Assembly (NCBI GenBank): GCA_031772625.1
Contig: CM062819.1
Span: 825,447,003 to 825,511,002, forward strand
DNA length: 64,000 nucleotides
Reading direction: 5' to 3'
Source of the DNA: Pinus tabuliformis
Lineage: Eukaryota > Streptophyta > Pinopsida > Pinales > Pinaceae
The notes under the pieces were generated by a model. That model was not told the DNA's origin. It saw nothing but the letters and a program-made list of their open reading frames with translations, and did not search any database. Made by a program: the position numbers and the translations under genes. Below, one piece after another: positions 1 to 12,230 of the stretch; position 1 is the first letter of the stretch; each line of letters begins with the position of its first letter.

Positions 1-1
1 T

Positions 2-1054
2 AGCATCTGTGGAGGGCATCATTATTGGAAAACCATAGCCCACAAGATCTTGAGAGTTGGGTATTATTGGCCTACTCTGTTCTCTGATGTGTTTTCTTTT
101 GTGAAGTCTTGTGACAAATGTTAGAGGTTTGTAGGAAGACAACAGCTAAAATCTCTGCCCTTGAAGCCAGTACACACCAATGGTCCCTTCCAGCAGTGGG
201 GCTTGGACTTCATAGGTGAGATCAATCCACATTCCAGTGGCCAGCACAAATGGATCTTGGTAGCCACTGATTATTTCACCAAATGGATTGAGGCTATACC
301 CACTAAAAATGCTAATCATCAGGTTATCATAAAGTTCTTGAATGAGAATATTTTCACTAGATTTGGTTGCCCAACCAAACTAGTCACTGATAATGCAACA
401 ACTTTCAGGGCAGAAGAATTGGTGGACATGTGTGAATCCATGGGCATTCAATTGGTGCATTCTACCTCATATTATCCTCAAGGCAATGGCTTGGTAGAAT
501 CATCTAACAAGAGTCTTGTAAGGATAATCAAAAAGCTGTTGGAGGGCAACAAAAAGAGTTGGGATTCCAAGTTGAAGTTCGCACTGTGGGTTGACAAAGT
601 TACCAACAATAAGTCCATAGGAAATTCTCCATTTGAGCTGTTTTATGGCGCTGATGCCATTTTTCCTATCCAGCTGATTCTCCCTGTGGCCAAATTATTA
701 CAAGAAGAACAAGATGAAGAGAATGACATGGCAAGGAGAATGAGTAACTTGGTTGAATTACAGTAGATCAGAGAACAACTGGTTGAGAAGTCAAGAATTC
801 ATCAGAAGAATATCAAAGAAACCTTTGATAGAAAGGCAAAAATGGATAGTTTTCAGGTTGGTGACTGGGTTCTCAAATGGGATGCATTGAAGGAAAAGAA
901 GGGAAACCATGGTAAATTTGATGCCTTATGGATAGGACTGTTTGTCATTGCTCAAGTTCAGATGAACAATACTTTCATTCTGCACAATTTGGAGGGGGAA
1001 GGTGTTTTTGATGGCCCAGTCAATGGGTGGTTTTTGAAACTTTACTTCATATGA
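2..1054 (+). pseudogene. Tat-type Ty3/gypsy integrase, 5'-truncated by the window and stop-broken
   Basis: The reading frame runs from the left edge to a TGA at 1052-1054 and encodes the C-terminal part of a retrotransposon polyprotein: integrase, which inserts element cDNA into the chromosome. It shows a zinc-finger remnant (GGHHYWK ... SCDKC, 14-120), then the DDE core: first Asp in GLDFIGE (near 207), second in VTDNATTF (near 390), Glu in GNGLVESSNKS (near 490). A basic C-terminal region follows, where the usual GPY motif reads GLF. Two TAG codons interrupt the frame, at 122-124 after SCDKC and at 764-766. Both sit where a glutamine is expected, so C-to-T decay of CAG is likely. The protein closely resembles the minus-strand integrase at 55381-56436, so it belongs to the same lineage but is a separate, older copy. 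There is no frameshift, and the gag, protease and RT parts lie outside the window. Confidence 0.9.
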
Positions 1055-2223
1055 GGCTTTAAGGCCTTAATATTGTAATAGGTTTTTTCAGTTTTTGTTT
1101 TCTATGCAAATAAACTCCATGCCCAATGGAACACCAGGAGATAGGTTTGTTTTGGTTGTTACTGGACAAGCAGTAGTCTGTAGTTCTTGAAACATCACAG
1201 GGAGGCTTTCATCCCCAGAAGGAGCCAGTGTCAGCCCTGAGGTGCACTGCCACTATTTTGAAGACTAAAGGAGGGAAATGGTCTATTCTGCTGTCATGGA
1301 GAGGTTCCCATACGATCCATCACCTCACATTTCTCACTCATCCACTCCCATCCACGTTCACTCATGTCCTAACCCAACCCTCACATCATAACAAAACTCA
1401 CTTTCGCCTTGGCCCTATGTGAATTAATCCATTTTTGCCCCCCCTATGTATTATTATTTTTGAGAGTGCATGAAAACATGCACTAATGCGCAAAAACCCC
1501 GAAAACCTTACCTTTCCGTCCATATGCGCCCCTTTGCACATTTCTCAAGGTCATCCCATACCTTCATGTCCCTCTTCATCGACCTTCCCACTGATCTGAC
1601 GGTCCACACTTCATTCGACCAACGTTATACGCTCACCCGCTTCGATCAATCACCATCGTTAGATCATTTTTGCCAGATCTAACGGCTATCGCGCATATCG
1701 CTTGGGCAACAAGAGAGAGGGATACCCACTCGATAAAGCGGTTTCCTCTCTCTCCTTCGCTGCTACATAACGCTCGATGAATGGAATCGGGCGGGCTCCG
1801 ACCTTTACCACTTACCACCTAATATAAACCATTTCCGCTTGAGTAAACTGCTCCTGGGCATTATCCTTCGAGCACCTCCTCCTCCCGATAGCTATTCGAT
1901 CTACTCATCTAAGATCTGACGGCTTGGGCTTATTCCACTCCCGCCACGACTTCAAGCCTCTGGTGATTGATCTCCTCCACCCATTCCTCCTGATTCCACT
2001 GCCCCCGTACCCCACTTCCCACCAGTCACCCGGGGAGGAAATTTGTTGGCTTTGTCAGTGTTTTTGACAATCGGATAGTTGAATTGGAATAACAGAATGC
2101 ATGGCCAAAAGGGAAAAAAACAACAGCATGATGCAGTTGAACCAACAGAAATGATCATGGAACATTGTTGGCATGAGCGAACCACCTAACAGCGCAGCGA
2201 AATTACCAAAATTTGATTACCGT
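1055..2223 (+). other. 3' tail of the Tat-type element (non-coding, GC-richer)
   Basis: This follows the integrase stop directly. A purine-rich stretch near 1265-1277 (ACTAAAGGAGGGAAATGG) is a candidate polypurine tract. Sequence from about 1290 to 2030 is clearly more C-rich than the rest of the window, with phrases such as GATCTGACGGTCCA and GATCTAACGGCT of the kind seen in plant LTRs. Short ORFs here (1228-1422, 1470-1682) have no recognisable domain, and I do not call them genes. The assignment as the element's 3' untranslated region or LTR start is inference from position. Confidence 0.4.
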
Positions 2224-2520
2224 GTTTGTTAGAAATAGAGCTCTCTGAGCTCATGTTTGTCTAGTTATGGAATCAAGTAGTTAGAAGACATAGGGGATAG
2301 ATTAAGACATCTAGAGCCTCAGAGAGTTTGAGAGTATTGTAAAAATCCTATAAATGGTTGAAAGTTCGAAGTAATAGGGGTTCAACTTTTGGAGACTGTG
2401 GATACTCTGTTCCTCCCAACATCTCATCTTCATTCCAGTAATACAAGCTTCTTTTGTTGTTACATGTTCAATTTCCATCTTCTCCTCTGTCCTAAGCTTG
2501 CACTTGAATAGGTTATTCAT
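2224..2520 (+). other. Possible LTR tail with TATA-like box
   Basis: Sequence beginning TGTTTGTTAGAAATAG holds a short palindrome (GAGCTCTCTGAGCTC, 2240-2254) and a TATA-like CTATAAATGG near 2348. It ends in a T-rich region after ATACAAGCTTCTT. The layout looks like the promoter and R region of an LTR, possibly that of the element upstream. I could not find matching termini or a primer-binding site. Confidence 0.25.
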
Positions 2521-2917
2521 GTTTTCTTTTGTGTCTAATGCCAGATAACTGTCATCTTATCTCTGCATTGATAAATTAGATTTGCAAGCTTCATTTACTT
2601 TCTGTAGCTAGCCATTCATATGTGTTTATGTATGTATCTGCTGGTACAGTCAGGATTCTCCATCTATTCATTGAATCTATAAAATATTGAGGATTAGTGG
2701 TCGAAATCCTTGTCAAGATGAGGGTGTTCATGCATGTCTTGAGTGAAAACAGAGTTGAAACAGTCATCTGACTTGATCCAAACCCCAATCCATTCCAATA
2801 GTTCAGAGAATGATATTGAAGATTTATATGTTACCAGGCATCTCTGAGCTACAACCTAGGAGAGTTTCCTGGAGTGTTAACAGGTCCAAAACTGAAGTCT
2901 GAGGTGAGGTCTTCACA
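2521..2917. other. No recognisable feature
   Basis: Mixed-composition spacer. Short ORFs on either strand have no domain, and I see no repeat structure. Confidence 0.4.
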
Positions 2918-3720
2918 TTGTTCCGAGCTCCAAAACTATGCCCAATGCTGAATGTAGTCGAGCAACTGAAATTGCACCTTAATGCGAGTTATTTCATATC
3001 ACAGTCAAGGATCTTACACCATGGTCAAATAACCGAGATTCTACAGTGTGGGTTATTGCACCAATTATTATTCTGCACCACAGTGATGGTCCAAAATATA
3101 CTTCCAAGCAGAGATACCCAAACCTTGATGACCGAAGTGATGTACGCCAACCAAAATTTGGATCACTTTGTCAGGTTATAACACCGAGCCCTAAAAATGA
3201 GCCTCCAAGGTGACTGATCACATGTATGAGCCCTCACATGTCACTGTCCACAAATCCGAGCCTTCCACTGTAACTATCCACAGGTGTGAGCTTTAATGAG
3301 CTTCCAATAGGTCTGTCTGAGCTTAAAACTAAGCCTTCAATCCACCACAGGACAACCACAGGTCTGAGCACCTTCGAGCTTCTCCACAACACTATTCTGA
3401 ACTAGAGGGTTGACTGTCTAAGTGTCCTTCTTCAACGTTTAAGCTCCAGAAGAAGACTTATCACAAATCCGAGCTATAGACAAGTGTCACTGCCAGTCTG
3501 AGCCTCTACAACTAATTTGAGCACTCCATAGTAGACTGTCCCTTAGGTCTGAGGTTTTGATCTAGTCCATCTGTTCTCTTGTCATAGATATGCTCAGGTC
3601 TGAGCTCGAGGCCTTCACAAAAATATTTCAACGAGTCTCCAACACTGATCACCAATCTGAGTTCATAGGTAAGGTTCTGAGGTTTTAACTTCTGTAGGTC
3701 CAAGATCTTTAAGATAACCC
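2918..3720. repeat. Degenerate GAGC-containing minisatellite-like tract
   Basis: The tetramer GAGC recurs about every 25-45 bases, usually inside CCGAGC, CTGAGC or TGAGC and often preceded by AGGTC or AAAT (for example near 2925, 3185, 3200, 3227, 3257, 3289, 3321, 3365, 3377, 3470, 3499, 3520). The spacing is irregular and the units have diverged. The small ORFs at 2918-3181 (+) and 3512-3703 (-) lie inside it and are probably incidental. Confidence 0.4.
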
Positions 3721-4216
3721 AATCATAAATTTAACCTAAACTCTCCTCCTCGACCTTCTTAGTTCACGAGTTGTGAACTCTTCTTGTTGTTTTGTATATT
3801 CTTTGAAATCTTGACCGAAAATTATAGTGAAAGAATGAAGTCGGAGGCCTAATATATAGGGTTTATGTCATGCTAAATGAATAGGCATGTCTCTATAGGT
3901 AGGCCGACATGAGGACTCTAGCACAGGTCGGATCCATGTCCAGAATTAATAACTTAACTTCAAAAATTCATTTCTCCCAAACCGCTTGGAGTTTCGGGCT
4001 GAGTAATAGCTCGTTGGAAAGGAAAAATTATGCTCTTTAAGATGGTGAAGGTCTCATGGTGATATTCTGCTTCTAAGGAGGTGAAAAATAATTTTTAATG
4101 TGACTGGTCCTTTATGAGTGTAGAAATAAAGTGTAGGGCTTCTTCATGGTGATTCCTTTATTAGTAATCTTGTCCTTGTCATGTCCTTGTCTTCATAGGG
4201 TCATCATTATTATGTC
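3721..4216. other. LTR-like fragment with conserved CTCGTTGGAAAGG motif
   Basis: It contains CTTGGAGTTTCGGG followed by AGCTCGTTGGAAAGG (4008-4022). The same motif in the same layout occurs in the Tat-like LTRs at 51475-51492 and 62878-62895. This suggests a decayed LTR, probably minus-strand. No termini could be fixed. Confidence 0.3.
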
Positions 4217-4391
4217 CTTGCCTTCTTCAATGTAGGTTCATCATCATTCTTGCCTTCTTCATCACCTTGTCTCCAACATTATTGGAGGTTTATCATCATG
4301 TGGTGTCATCATGTCCTTGATTGCCTTCTTCATCACCTTGTTTCCTTCAACATATTGGAGGTTTGTCATCATGTGGTGTCATCATGAAGAT
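4217..4391. repeat. Tandem repeat, ~71-bp unit
   Basis: Two adjacent copies starting TTGCCTTCTTCATCACCTTG (4250 and 4321) continue through TTGGAGGTTT and TCATCATGTGGTGTCATCATG. A shorter diverged copy lies upstream at 4217-4249. The unit is rich in TCATCATG. Confidence 0.7.
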
Positions 4392-4659
4392 CATTGGAGG
4401 TAGGGCATGTCATCATGTTTATGTTCCACATAAGTCATTATGTAGTCTTTTATCATAGACATGTCATCAAGAAGCATGATTGACACTTCATCAACTTAAA
4501 CAAGAGTTGTAGTCATCTTCTTGCATCTTCAATAATATTTGCCATCCAGTCACTACTATATCAACGATTAACTATTGACATCAATGACAACCTAGATTAA
4601 TAGTATGACGTGGTTCACATGAATATAGACGGTGTGGTCTCTGGACTCGATGTGATAAT

Positions 4660-4815
4660 GTGTTGAGTCACGTGTATATGTGCATGTGTTATACATGTGT
4701 AAATGTGTATATGTTGTACCATGTTATATGCATGCTTGTGCTATGTGTACGTGGAATCATGTTATGTGTACATTGCATTGTGCCACAAATGTATGTGTAT
4801 ATGTTGTGTAAAGGT
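4660..4815. repeat. TG/TATG-rich low-complexity tract
   Basis: Irregular run of TGTATATG, GTGTTATAC and CATGTGTA words, with no pure array. Confidence 0.5.
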
Positions 4816-5440
4816 TTAGGATGAACAAGAATGGGAATGTCTGGGCCTATTTTTAGGATGGGCAGATATGGGACTGTCTCAACCTATGAGGTGTGGAATA
4901 AACTTGTTTCCTATCAATAGAAGACTACCTGGTGTGGTAGTGCCCATATTCACGGGGTAGCGAATGGTCTTATATATATATCCCATGTGTCCACCATTGG
5001 TGGATCATTGAAGAGAAGGCACTGGGTGCTTGTTAGGATAGGAAATTTACCCCGTGTGTGTACGAGAAAAGAGAAAGCAATCAAAATCAAGGTAAGTACC
5101 AATACTTTATTAATCTCTGAATTTTAAATCATGAACATGCTTTAGTACTTTTATTTATGATAGTTTGGGTTTTGAGCTAACCTGATGTGATATTTTAAAT
5201 TATGATGATTTGGTTTATGAACTAGCTTGGTTTTGTTGTGATAGGAATTATGGTAAAATTCCAAGATTCATTGCAAGAATAAACTGCTAATAAGGTATGA
5301 TTTAAAATTATTTCATTTTCTTATGACGAGTCTCATGAGATTTGTGTGTCTATGATGGAGGACTAGGCATGATATTACTTAGTTTAGATTAACAAATCTA
5401 ACCACAAGGCAGAATAACAACAATGTACAAAAGCCAAAGA
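4816..5440 (+). other. Promoter-like spacer with TATA tract and splice-donor-like site
   Basis: A TATATATATATCCC stretch (about 4972-4985) is followed about 110 bases later by AAGGTAAGTACC (5090-5101), a strong match to a plant 5' splice site. The order resembles an LTR or promoter followed by a leader donor. No exon could be recognised and the region may be chance. Confidence 0.2.
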
Positions 5441-6106
5441 TTTAAGGAAAAGGGCCATTGTGGGACACTAGCACCAATGGTGCCAACTGATTTCCATAAG
5501 CATGTTATGACCGATATGGTAGTATTCAGGTAGGGATGTGCCTTTGTTTTGAGACCCTTCCAATGTGAGGAAGCCTTTCCAAGGAATGGGTCACTTGAGG
5601 GACTAATAAGTATAGAAGGGGATACCTAAACTTGGAAGGTGAGTGACTGCACAAAAGGGGAGTGACCGGATTGCCTGAGGGACTGGGAAGCATAGAAGGG
5701 AAGGCCATGAATTAAATTTGTTTTGAATGGTTACAAGCATAACTGATTGGAATCAAAAGCACAGTGGGGATGTGCCTAGAAATAATGAGCCAATAAATGT
5801 TTGCTAAAGGAACAAGGAGCACAAGGATAGTAATGATAGACATTGGAGGCAAGAAACACTCCAAAGAAAGGGAACATTCCAAATTGGATTGAATACATCA
5901 AGCACCAAAAGACTGCAAAAAGGGACATTAGTAGATGGCTAAATTTATAAAGTAATGGTACCGAGAGACTCGGTGAGCCACTGTGCATATAAATTCAATT
6001 GTAAAAGCTGAAATGAGATGTATATATAAAGTTGCATATTAGCTGTATTGTGTATTTTAAGCAATTATTTTTATATTGTATATGATCATTAAACACCAAG
6101 GATGGT
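5441..6106. other. Non-coding spacer with a short duplicated phrase
   Basis: The phrase GAGGGACT followed by AGCATAGAAGGG-like sequence occurs twice, around 5594 and 5678, inside a G-rich stretch. Short minus-strand ORFs (5526-5708, 5776-5988) look incidental. Nothing else is recognised. Confidence 0.3.
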
Positions 6107-6111
6107 GTTCC

Positions 6112-6900
6112 CCCAAGGGGAAGGGGTTTGTGATAGCCCCAATCACTTTTCACCTTTGAAGAGGTTGTAAATATTTTGAAAGGAAAATATAGGCACATGG
6201 GCTGAGCCAAACTTGAAAACTGATTCTAGGGCTGAGGAGGATATTTTGCTTGAGACAAATGACAAGCAAGGAGGAAAACTGTTAAGTGGTATTGGGAAGA
6301 TTGACTTGCAAGACTTGGATGACATATGCAAAAAAACCAACTAGTGATGACAAGGCCAATCACCACATAAATATGGAAACAAAGGATAGAAGGTACATTT
6401 TTTATTGGTCCAAATAATTTAGACAAGATTGGACACTAACTACCAATAGGTAGAGTTTGAACATCTTATGACAAAAGATAAAGAGCCAAATGGAAAGGAA
6501 GGAGAGTGGAAGAGCACGAAGATTCTGATCACACATCCATCAGACCTTATCTATACGTTCTAATTCAAATACTGGCCCCCATATCCTCCCTAAGGCAACA
6601 CTCATAGGCAAAGAAGTGGTTCAAACACTGTTAAGAATATTCTTCCATTTAAGGCCACTTTGGTAGTGCCTAAAATGGAGATTGAAGAGATCTCTACAAG
6701 CAGAGAGGGGCTCGATATTGTTGTGTAGAATTTTTGGGATCCCTAGTCCAATTTGTAGAATCGTTCTGGTCCGTGGAGCAGTCCTCTCAAGCCCTAAAAT
6801 CTGGCTCGGGGGTTACAACTGCACAAGATTTCTGATTGCAACTCATCTATGGTTGGGAGGCGAGTTACTACCCCTAGCTTAGTTGCCTATATTCATTTGA
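6112..6900 (+). mobile_element. Possible LTR start after a polypurine tract
   Basis: AAGGGGAAGGGGTTTG (about 6115-6130) looks like a polypurine tract and is followed at once by TGTGATAGCCCC (from 6131), a common form of LTR start. A splice-donor-like GAGGTAAGTG lies at 6899-6908. No second LTR, primer-binding site or target duplication is visible, so this is a weak call. Confidence 0.3.
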
Positions 6901-9900
6901 GGTAAGTGTTTCTCTCATGTTAATTATATAGGGAATTGTTGTTTCTATTAGTATGATGAACATATAGTGTGTTGCAACTACTTACATATGTTGAAATGCT
7001 ATTATTGGTTTTATGATTTTATGTATGCCATGCTCATATAACACACATTCATAATATGTTGTGTATGGTCCTATGTATGAAATATAGTATGGGGTGTTGG
7101 GAACAATGCATATTTCCTATATTCATGTTTCCCCTTGTGTAAGCTCCACATAATTGAGGAAAGTGGATAACAATTCTTCTTGTAGGGCCTTCAAAGGGAG
7201 ATCAAGAAATGGGAACCATCGATAGTCTCATAATTTATTGACTAGATTACATGGAAATGATATTTCACTAGTAATTCATATTTACCATCAATTTCTAATA
7301 TAACCGATGGTATTATAAAACGATAGATGCAACTAATAAGAAAAATATTTTGTGGAGAACACTTTTCAATTCTGATATTACTGAGAAAAAGAAGGTTGAA
7401 AAAAACCATTCTACGTTGGTTTTCCCATTTGAGTTTCCAAAATAGATATTCGTTTTATGGTTGATCTTGTGATTGTGTTTTGCTATGTAATTGCTACATT
7501 TTTAGGGTTATTTGTTTGCATGCTTAGTTCTCAGCTAATTAATTAATTCCCGCAACACCCATTACTGTGATTCAATTTCTGTATGCTTGCTTCAGTTCAC
7601 CGGTGGCATCTCTCATGTTTGTTAATTCTATTGATCACTTAATCACAAAAATGACAACAATCCTAATTCCAAATCCATTTTGGATTGCCTTGATGTGTAG
7701 TAATTACAATGTTTCATTTATTTACTGGTGATTCTTTCAATGTAGACCTAGACTACAACCTTTTACGTCTGGGCATAGACTCATCTGTGTTTTCAACTAA
7801 GCATTGAATGGTTCATGGCTTAATCATGTATGTGAGAGGACTGTGTAGTGGTGTCGTCAACCCCTTTGACTAGTACAAACCCATGGGCTTTGACATCTAC
7901 CAACAACACCAAATAAAAAATCTTGTTGGAGGAATTGGGCTATAGTTACAATAGTTAGTTATATTGTATCTTCTTCATAGAGAAAAGGGTATACCTTTTG
8001 CAACCATCTCTTAGTTCCATTTTAGCCAGATATTACCATCCCGCAGTGAAGTAATTCATCCGCAAGACTCTGAGAGTGATTAGTTACTGTTGGAGCGATA
8101 TGTTTACTATTTTTTTTATGTAGATAGCATGAGTAGTAAGAAATCAGTCATGGCTTGCCTTTTTCTTGGCATTAAAAAAAACTATAGAGGGCCAAGTTGC
8201 ATATTTAAAAGTTAGAGTATGATATTTTGCTGGTATAACAAAGTGTTGTTGATTATTTTTTGAGATTGGTTGTATTGACCACAAAGCTATAGGGAAAGAA
8301 TGTAACTGATTTTTCTACTGGACATGATCTCAACATTACAAACAAACACACCAACTTTGAAACCAATCTAAATAGAGCACAATAAACCTAAACTCAGTTT
8401 GTTGAAAATTGCATAAACATAATGATTTATTTTGTAGTAAGCATCCATGTTGATGAGATGAATAGGCCATACGTCCACCATCTATAGATCAACAAGAGGT
8501 ATAGTATGTATTTCCCCATAAATATCACCAAACTTGTAGTCTTAAAACCCCAAGTTATTCCAATGGGAAAAACCTCTATAGAGTTGGTTAAAGAACATGA
8601 TATATTTTACCAGATTACTATATTAATGTAGGTTTTTTAAATAAATGTGAAAAAACCCATCTATGCTCGTTGTTATTCTGGAATATAATAAGATAAAAAT
8701 AAAAAGTCTGTTAAATAACTTTTATGACAATTCTAAGAGACTACAACGAGAAAAGTGAATGTGTCAAGTTAATCTCATAGACCAAGTTTTCTATAGTGCT
8801 CTGAATGACTAGTTACAAAGTCAGAACCATATTCATAATATCAAATACAAATGGAATGCTCAACAGAGCATATATGGTACTATTTCTTTTATGGATATTT
8901 GTTTTAGAGACATCTTTTTCAACATTGATTATGATTTGTAGTTATGTAATTAGAATCTGTCTTAGGTCAACATGGATGAGGATAAATGGTAAAAGTCCCA
9001 GGTTTTATGGATAATACCCATACTCAAACCAATAAAGACACGATGTTGCATTGAGGAAAGAAAGTATAACTTGCATCATAGTTCTCTTATATTTAATCAT
9101 TTTTTTACCCCATTCTCATAACTGCACTTTTAGGGTCGAGTTACCATAGTAACCACCTCTAGTTAGACAAGGGGGTGTGTTACATTCTCCAAGACCATTT
9201 GTAAGCTCAATTATAAGTTATTAAATATTCTAAATGTCTATTTATATTTATATAAACAATTGTAATCACAAAAGGCTTTGAGTAATATTAAAAGGAGGAG
9301 CTTTCTAAATTTAAAATTCATGATTGAGTTTATCTACTAGATCCTATATAATATGACACATATCCTAACAATCCTATAAATTCTTTGACTCTCTTGAGAA
9401 CAAAAATGCCAATGTTATGTTATGTTATATTCTTCTTAGAATTGCAATAATGGTGAAATATCATGAAGGTGGCATGCCAACCAAGTAATAGTAGCATTGT
9501 GTGCCACCATTCTATTTTAGATAGAAACGATGCATGAAAGTTGGGAGTGGCTTTGGGAACTCTAAAATTATTTTCAAATACACTTATAATGAAAACTAGA
9601 ATACTAATGATAAACTCTAATTAATGAAATATGGCTCAAGAGATTAAGGTAAAACTTATTGTAAACTTTTAGAAGAAATAAATCTCAAAACTACAGGATT
9701 CTAGGGCAAAGTTTGTTCATACCATGGGTTGGAATTTGACCAATAGTTTCTAAGAACTTATTCTTTTAGTGACAAATGTAAATTTTTAGAATTTTTATTG
9801 CAAAAATACCAAACCTAAGATTATATGAATACACTATTTCATTCATAATTTCCAAGGCATGGATATATAAATACCTACCATTTTGAGAACATGATGTCGT

Positions 9901-10007
9901 AGATTGAAAAGCGGTTCAAGCATTATGTAATAGTGACCAGATTAGTAGGAATCCCATAGTTGGTGAAATCATGAGTTTGCAAGTTTGTAAGTAAGCCTTT
10001 CCATAAC
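6901..10007. other. AT-rich intergenic or decayed repeat sequence, no gene seen
   Basis: About 3.1 kb with stops in all frames. The only ORF of note (8805-9014, +) has no recognisable domain. The stretch AGACAAGGGGGTGTGTTACA at about 9163-9182 could be a polypurine tract next to an LTR end, but no partner was found. Confidence 0.4.
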
Positions 10008-10760
10008 ATGGATAGCTATGAGGAGGAGTTTGATTGTTCAAATAATGTGATGCATAAGGACGAGATATTTGTTGAATTTCTAAATGATGGTTCCAATAAT
10101 AATGTAGTTCAGATAGGACACAACCTAAAACCCTCTTTCAAATATGACCTCATCTTACAATGGGGCTTGTTAGAGGGACCACTCAAAAACTAGGTTAATA
10201 TATGAATATTCTATTCGAAGATTGATAATTACAACATGTTAGGATCGCATAATTTGGTTATTAAAGGTTACCAGGCATTATATGAGTTGGAAGAAGTTTT
10301 ATTGGATGAAAAGCCTAAGATGTTGGTGGAGGATCTTGAGCCTAGGCTTGAAGAGTAAACTTGCTCCTCTTTCAACATAAGATATAGCTTTGATAAACAT
10401 ATAAAATTAACTAAGACCCATCATTATGATTAGGAAAAACTTCCTCTTACTCTCCCACCTTTAAAGACTCTGTCTATGATGAAGGTGTTGATGGGGCTGG
10501 AAATCCGTCAACCGAGAGGGTATCCCAGATGAAAAGTCCCAATTATACTTTTCACCATTTGGTGTGGGAGTTATTCCAGAAATAAGGCCCGACTACCATA
10601 TGTTTGTAGAGCATTTCCTTGGCTATAATGGTTAGCATAAGAGAGTAATGGACTGGTACTTTCAGATGAAAAAGTGGGAATGCATTATGAAATGTTCAGC
10701 TACAAAATGTATCGAGGTTATTTCACTGAAAGGGAGGAAAAAGTGAGCCTTTGAAGGAGG
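10008..10760 (+). pseudogene. Decayed unknown ORF
   Basis: An open stretch at 10008-10193 (61 codons, acidic, starting MDSYEEEFDCSNN) is followed by broken frames that still read protein-like. One example is an acidic segment near 10230-10360 rich in Leu, Glu and Lys and ending EDLEPRLEE. I do not recognise the family. A remnant of a retroelement polyprotein is the likeliest origin given the surroundings. No start context, domain or full-length copy is visible. Confidence 0.25.
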
Positions 10761-11740
10761 GGTAATAATAATAATCTAGTAAAGACACTCGAGCATATAC
10801 ATATGAATGAATTGTTGATCAACCAACGAAATAGTTCACATAGAAGAAATGATTGTTAAAACACATACAACACAACTTCAACAAGATAAGTACCACATCC
10901 ACTGAAATAGTTCATTTTCCTTAGTAGAAATGAAAACAACATACATCACAAACATTCAAAGAATAGTCTTACAATATTTACGACGTATGCATGAAAGTGT
11001 GATGGCTTAATGAGCTTTGAAATTAAGAAAAATTTCTAAGATACATCAGTAAGTGAAGAACACTAGCTCCAATAGTGGAGCATTAAAGCAACCACTTGCT
11101 CCTCCAAAAGAACTATCTTCCTCTCTAATACCTGGTAGGAGGAGCCAAGGTGAAGAGTCCTTTACATGAGCTATGAGGGTGTATATATAACAAATTGGGT
11201 GACTATTCACCTCCCTTGTGACTCTTGGACTACCCTCATTACTATTTGACTTCTCTATGACCTTTCAACTCCTTCATGACTTTTCAAATTCTATACATGG
11301 CTCTTGGACTTCCACTTTACATTAAAATTACATAATCCACAAATGATGTGGCAAGTGATGACATGGCACTTTGATAAGATGTGACAAGACATTGATGATA
11401 AAGACTGCATGATGACATGACAATGTCAATCCATTCTTGTTTTTGCTATCTTTGAGTCTTCTTGAGAGATGGTGCATTCTCTTCTTCTTCCTCCTTCATA
11501 TGGCTTGAAATTAGGGAGTCTTCAATGTGGTCTTGATTTATAGATGCTGTCATAATATGGTGTCCCTTTTTCTTAGCTTGATTGATCAATTTGTCTTTGC
11601 ATCTATAAAGGTGTCTTCTAGTAGGGTCTCCTCCTTCATATCCTTCATCATTATCCTGTTAGGACATGACATGATACTTGCAATTGAAATCCACTCATGA
11701 CGAGACACCATCAATCCAATAAACCCCTAGTCTAACATGC
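10761..11740. other. No recognisable gene
   Basis: AT-rich sequence with a C/T-rich patch at 11200-11320 that repeats words such as CTCTTGGACT and CTTCATGACTTTTCA. It may be part of an old LTR; nothing firm. Confidence 0.3.
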
Positions 11741-12230
11741 TTCATGACAACCACCAATTGAGATAGAACCAGGTGTAAGACTGCAAGACTAGCTCAAGGA
11801 TTGGGCAAATTAGGAGGTCAAGGGCCAGGAATGAGCCTTGAGACTGTGTTGTGTGCAATTTAGGTAGGTCAGGGAAAAAAAACTGGACAATAGAGGGGCT
11901 CAAGGGGCGAGGTTGAAGGCTCGATGCTTGAGGTTTTCCACTGCATAGTTCTAGAGGGACAAAGGCCAAGGGCTTGTACAATTTTCTCAGTTCAAGGGGT
12001 CGATTCTAAGGCTTATTCATGAGACTGTGTAGTGCACAGAGCAATCCAATTGAAGGCAGAGACTTTGAAATTCTGGAGCTCAAGGATTGGGACTGAGAAT
12101 TAATACTACACAACATGCAATTCTGGAAGGCATGGACTCTACATTTCGTAGTGCTAAGAGGTAAAGTCTAAGCTTGAGGGCTAAGACTACACAATGCGTA
12201 GTTTAGGAAGGCTAAGTGAGGCTAGGTTGC
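11741..12230. repeat. Degenerate tandem repeat with ACTAC...GTAGT palindrome
   Basis: Units of roughly 75-100 bases repeat the theme GGCTCAAGG ... GAGACT..., then a partial palindrome such as ACTACACAATGCGTAGT (about 12194-12210), then a TCTGGAAGGC-like word. Diverged versions occur near 11838, 11942, 12032, 12105 and 12146. The minus-strand ORF 11742-11981 is an incidental reading through it. Confidence 0.45.

Noticed and set aside
5090-5101. Strong 5' splice-site match as evidence of a host gene
   Set aside because: No coding exon or acceptor could be paired with it. Single matches of this length are expected by chance.
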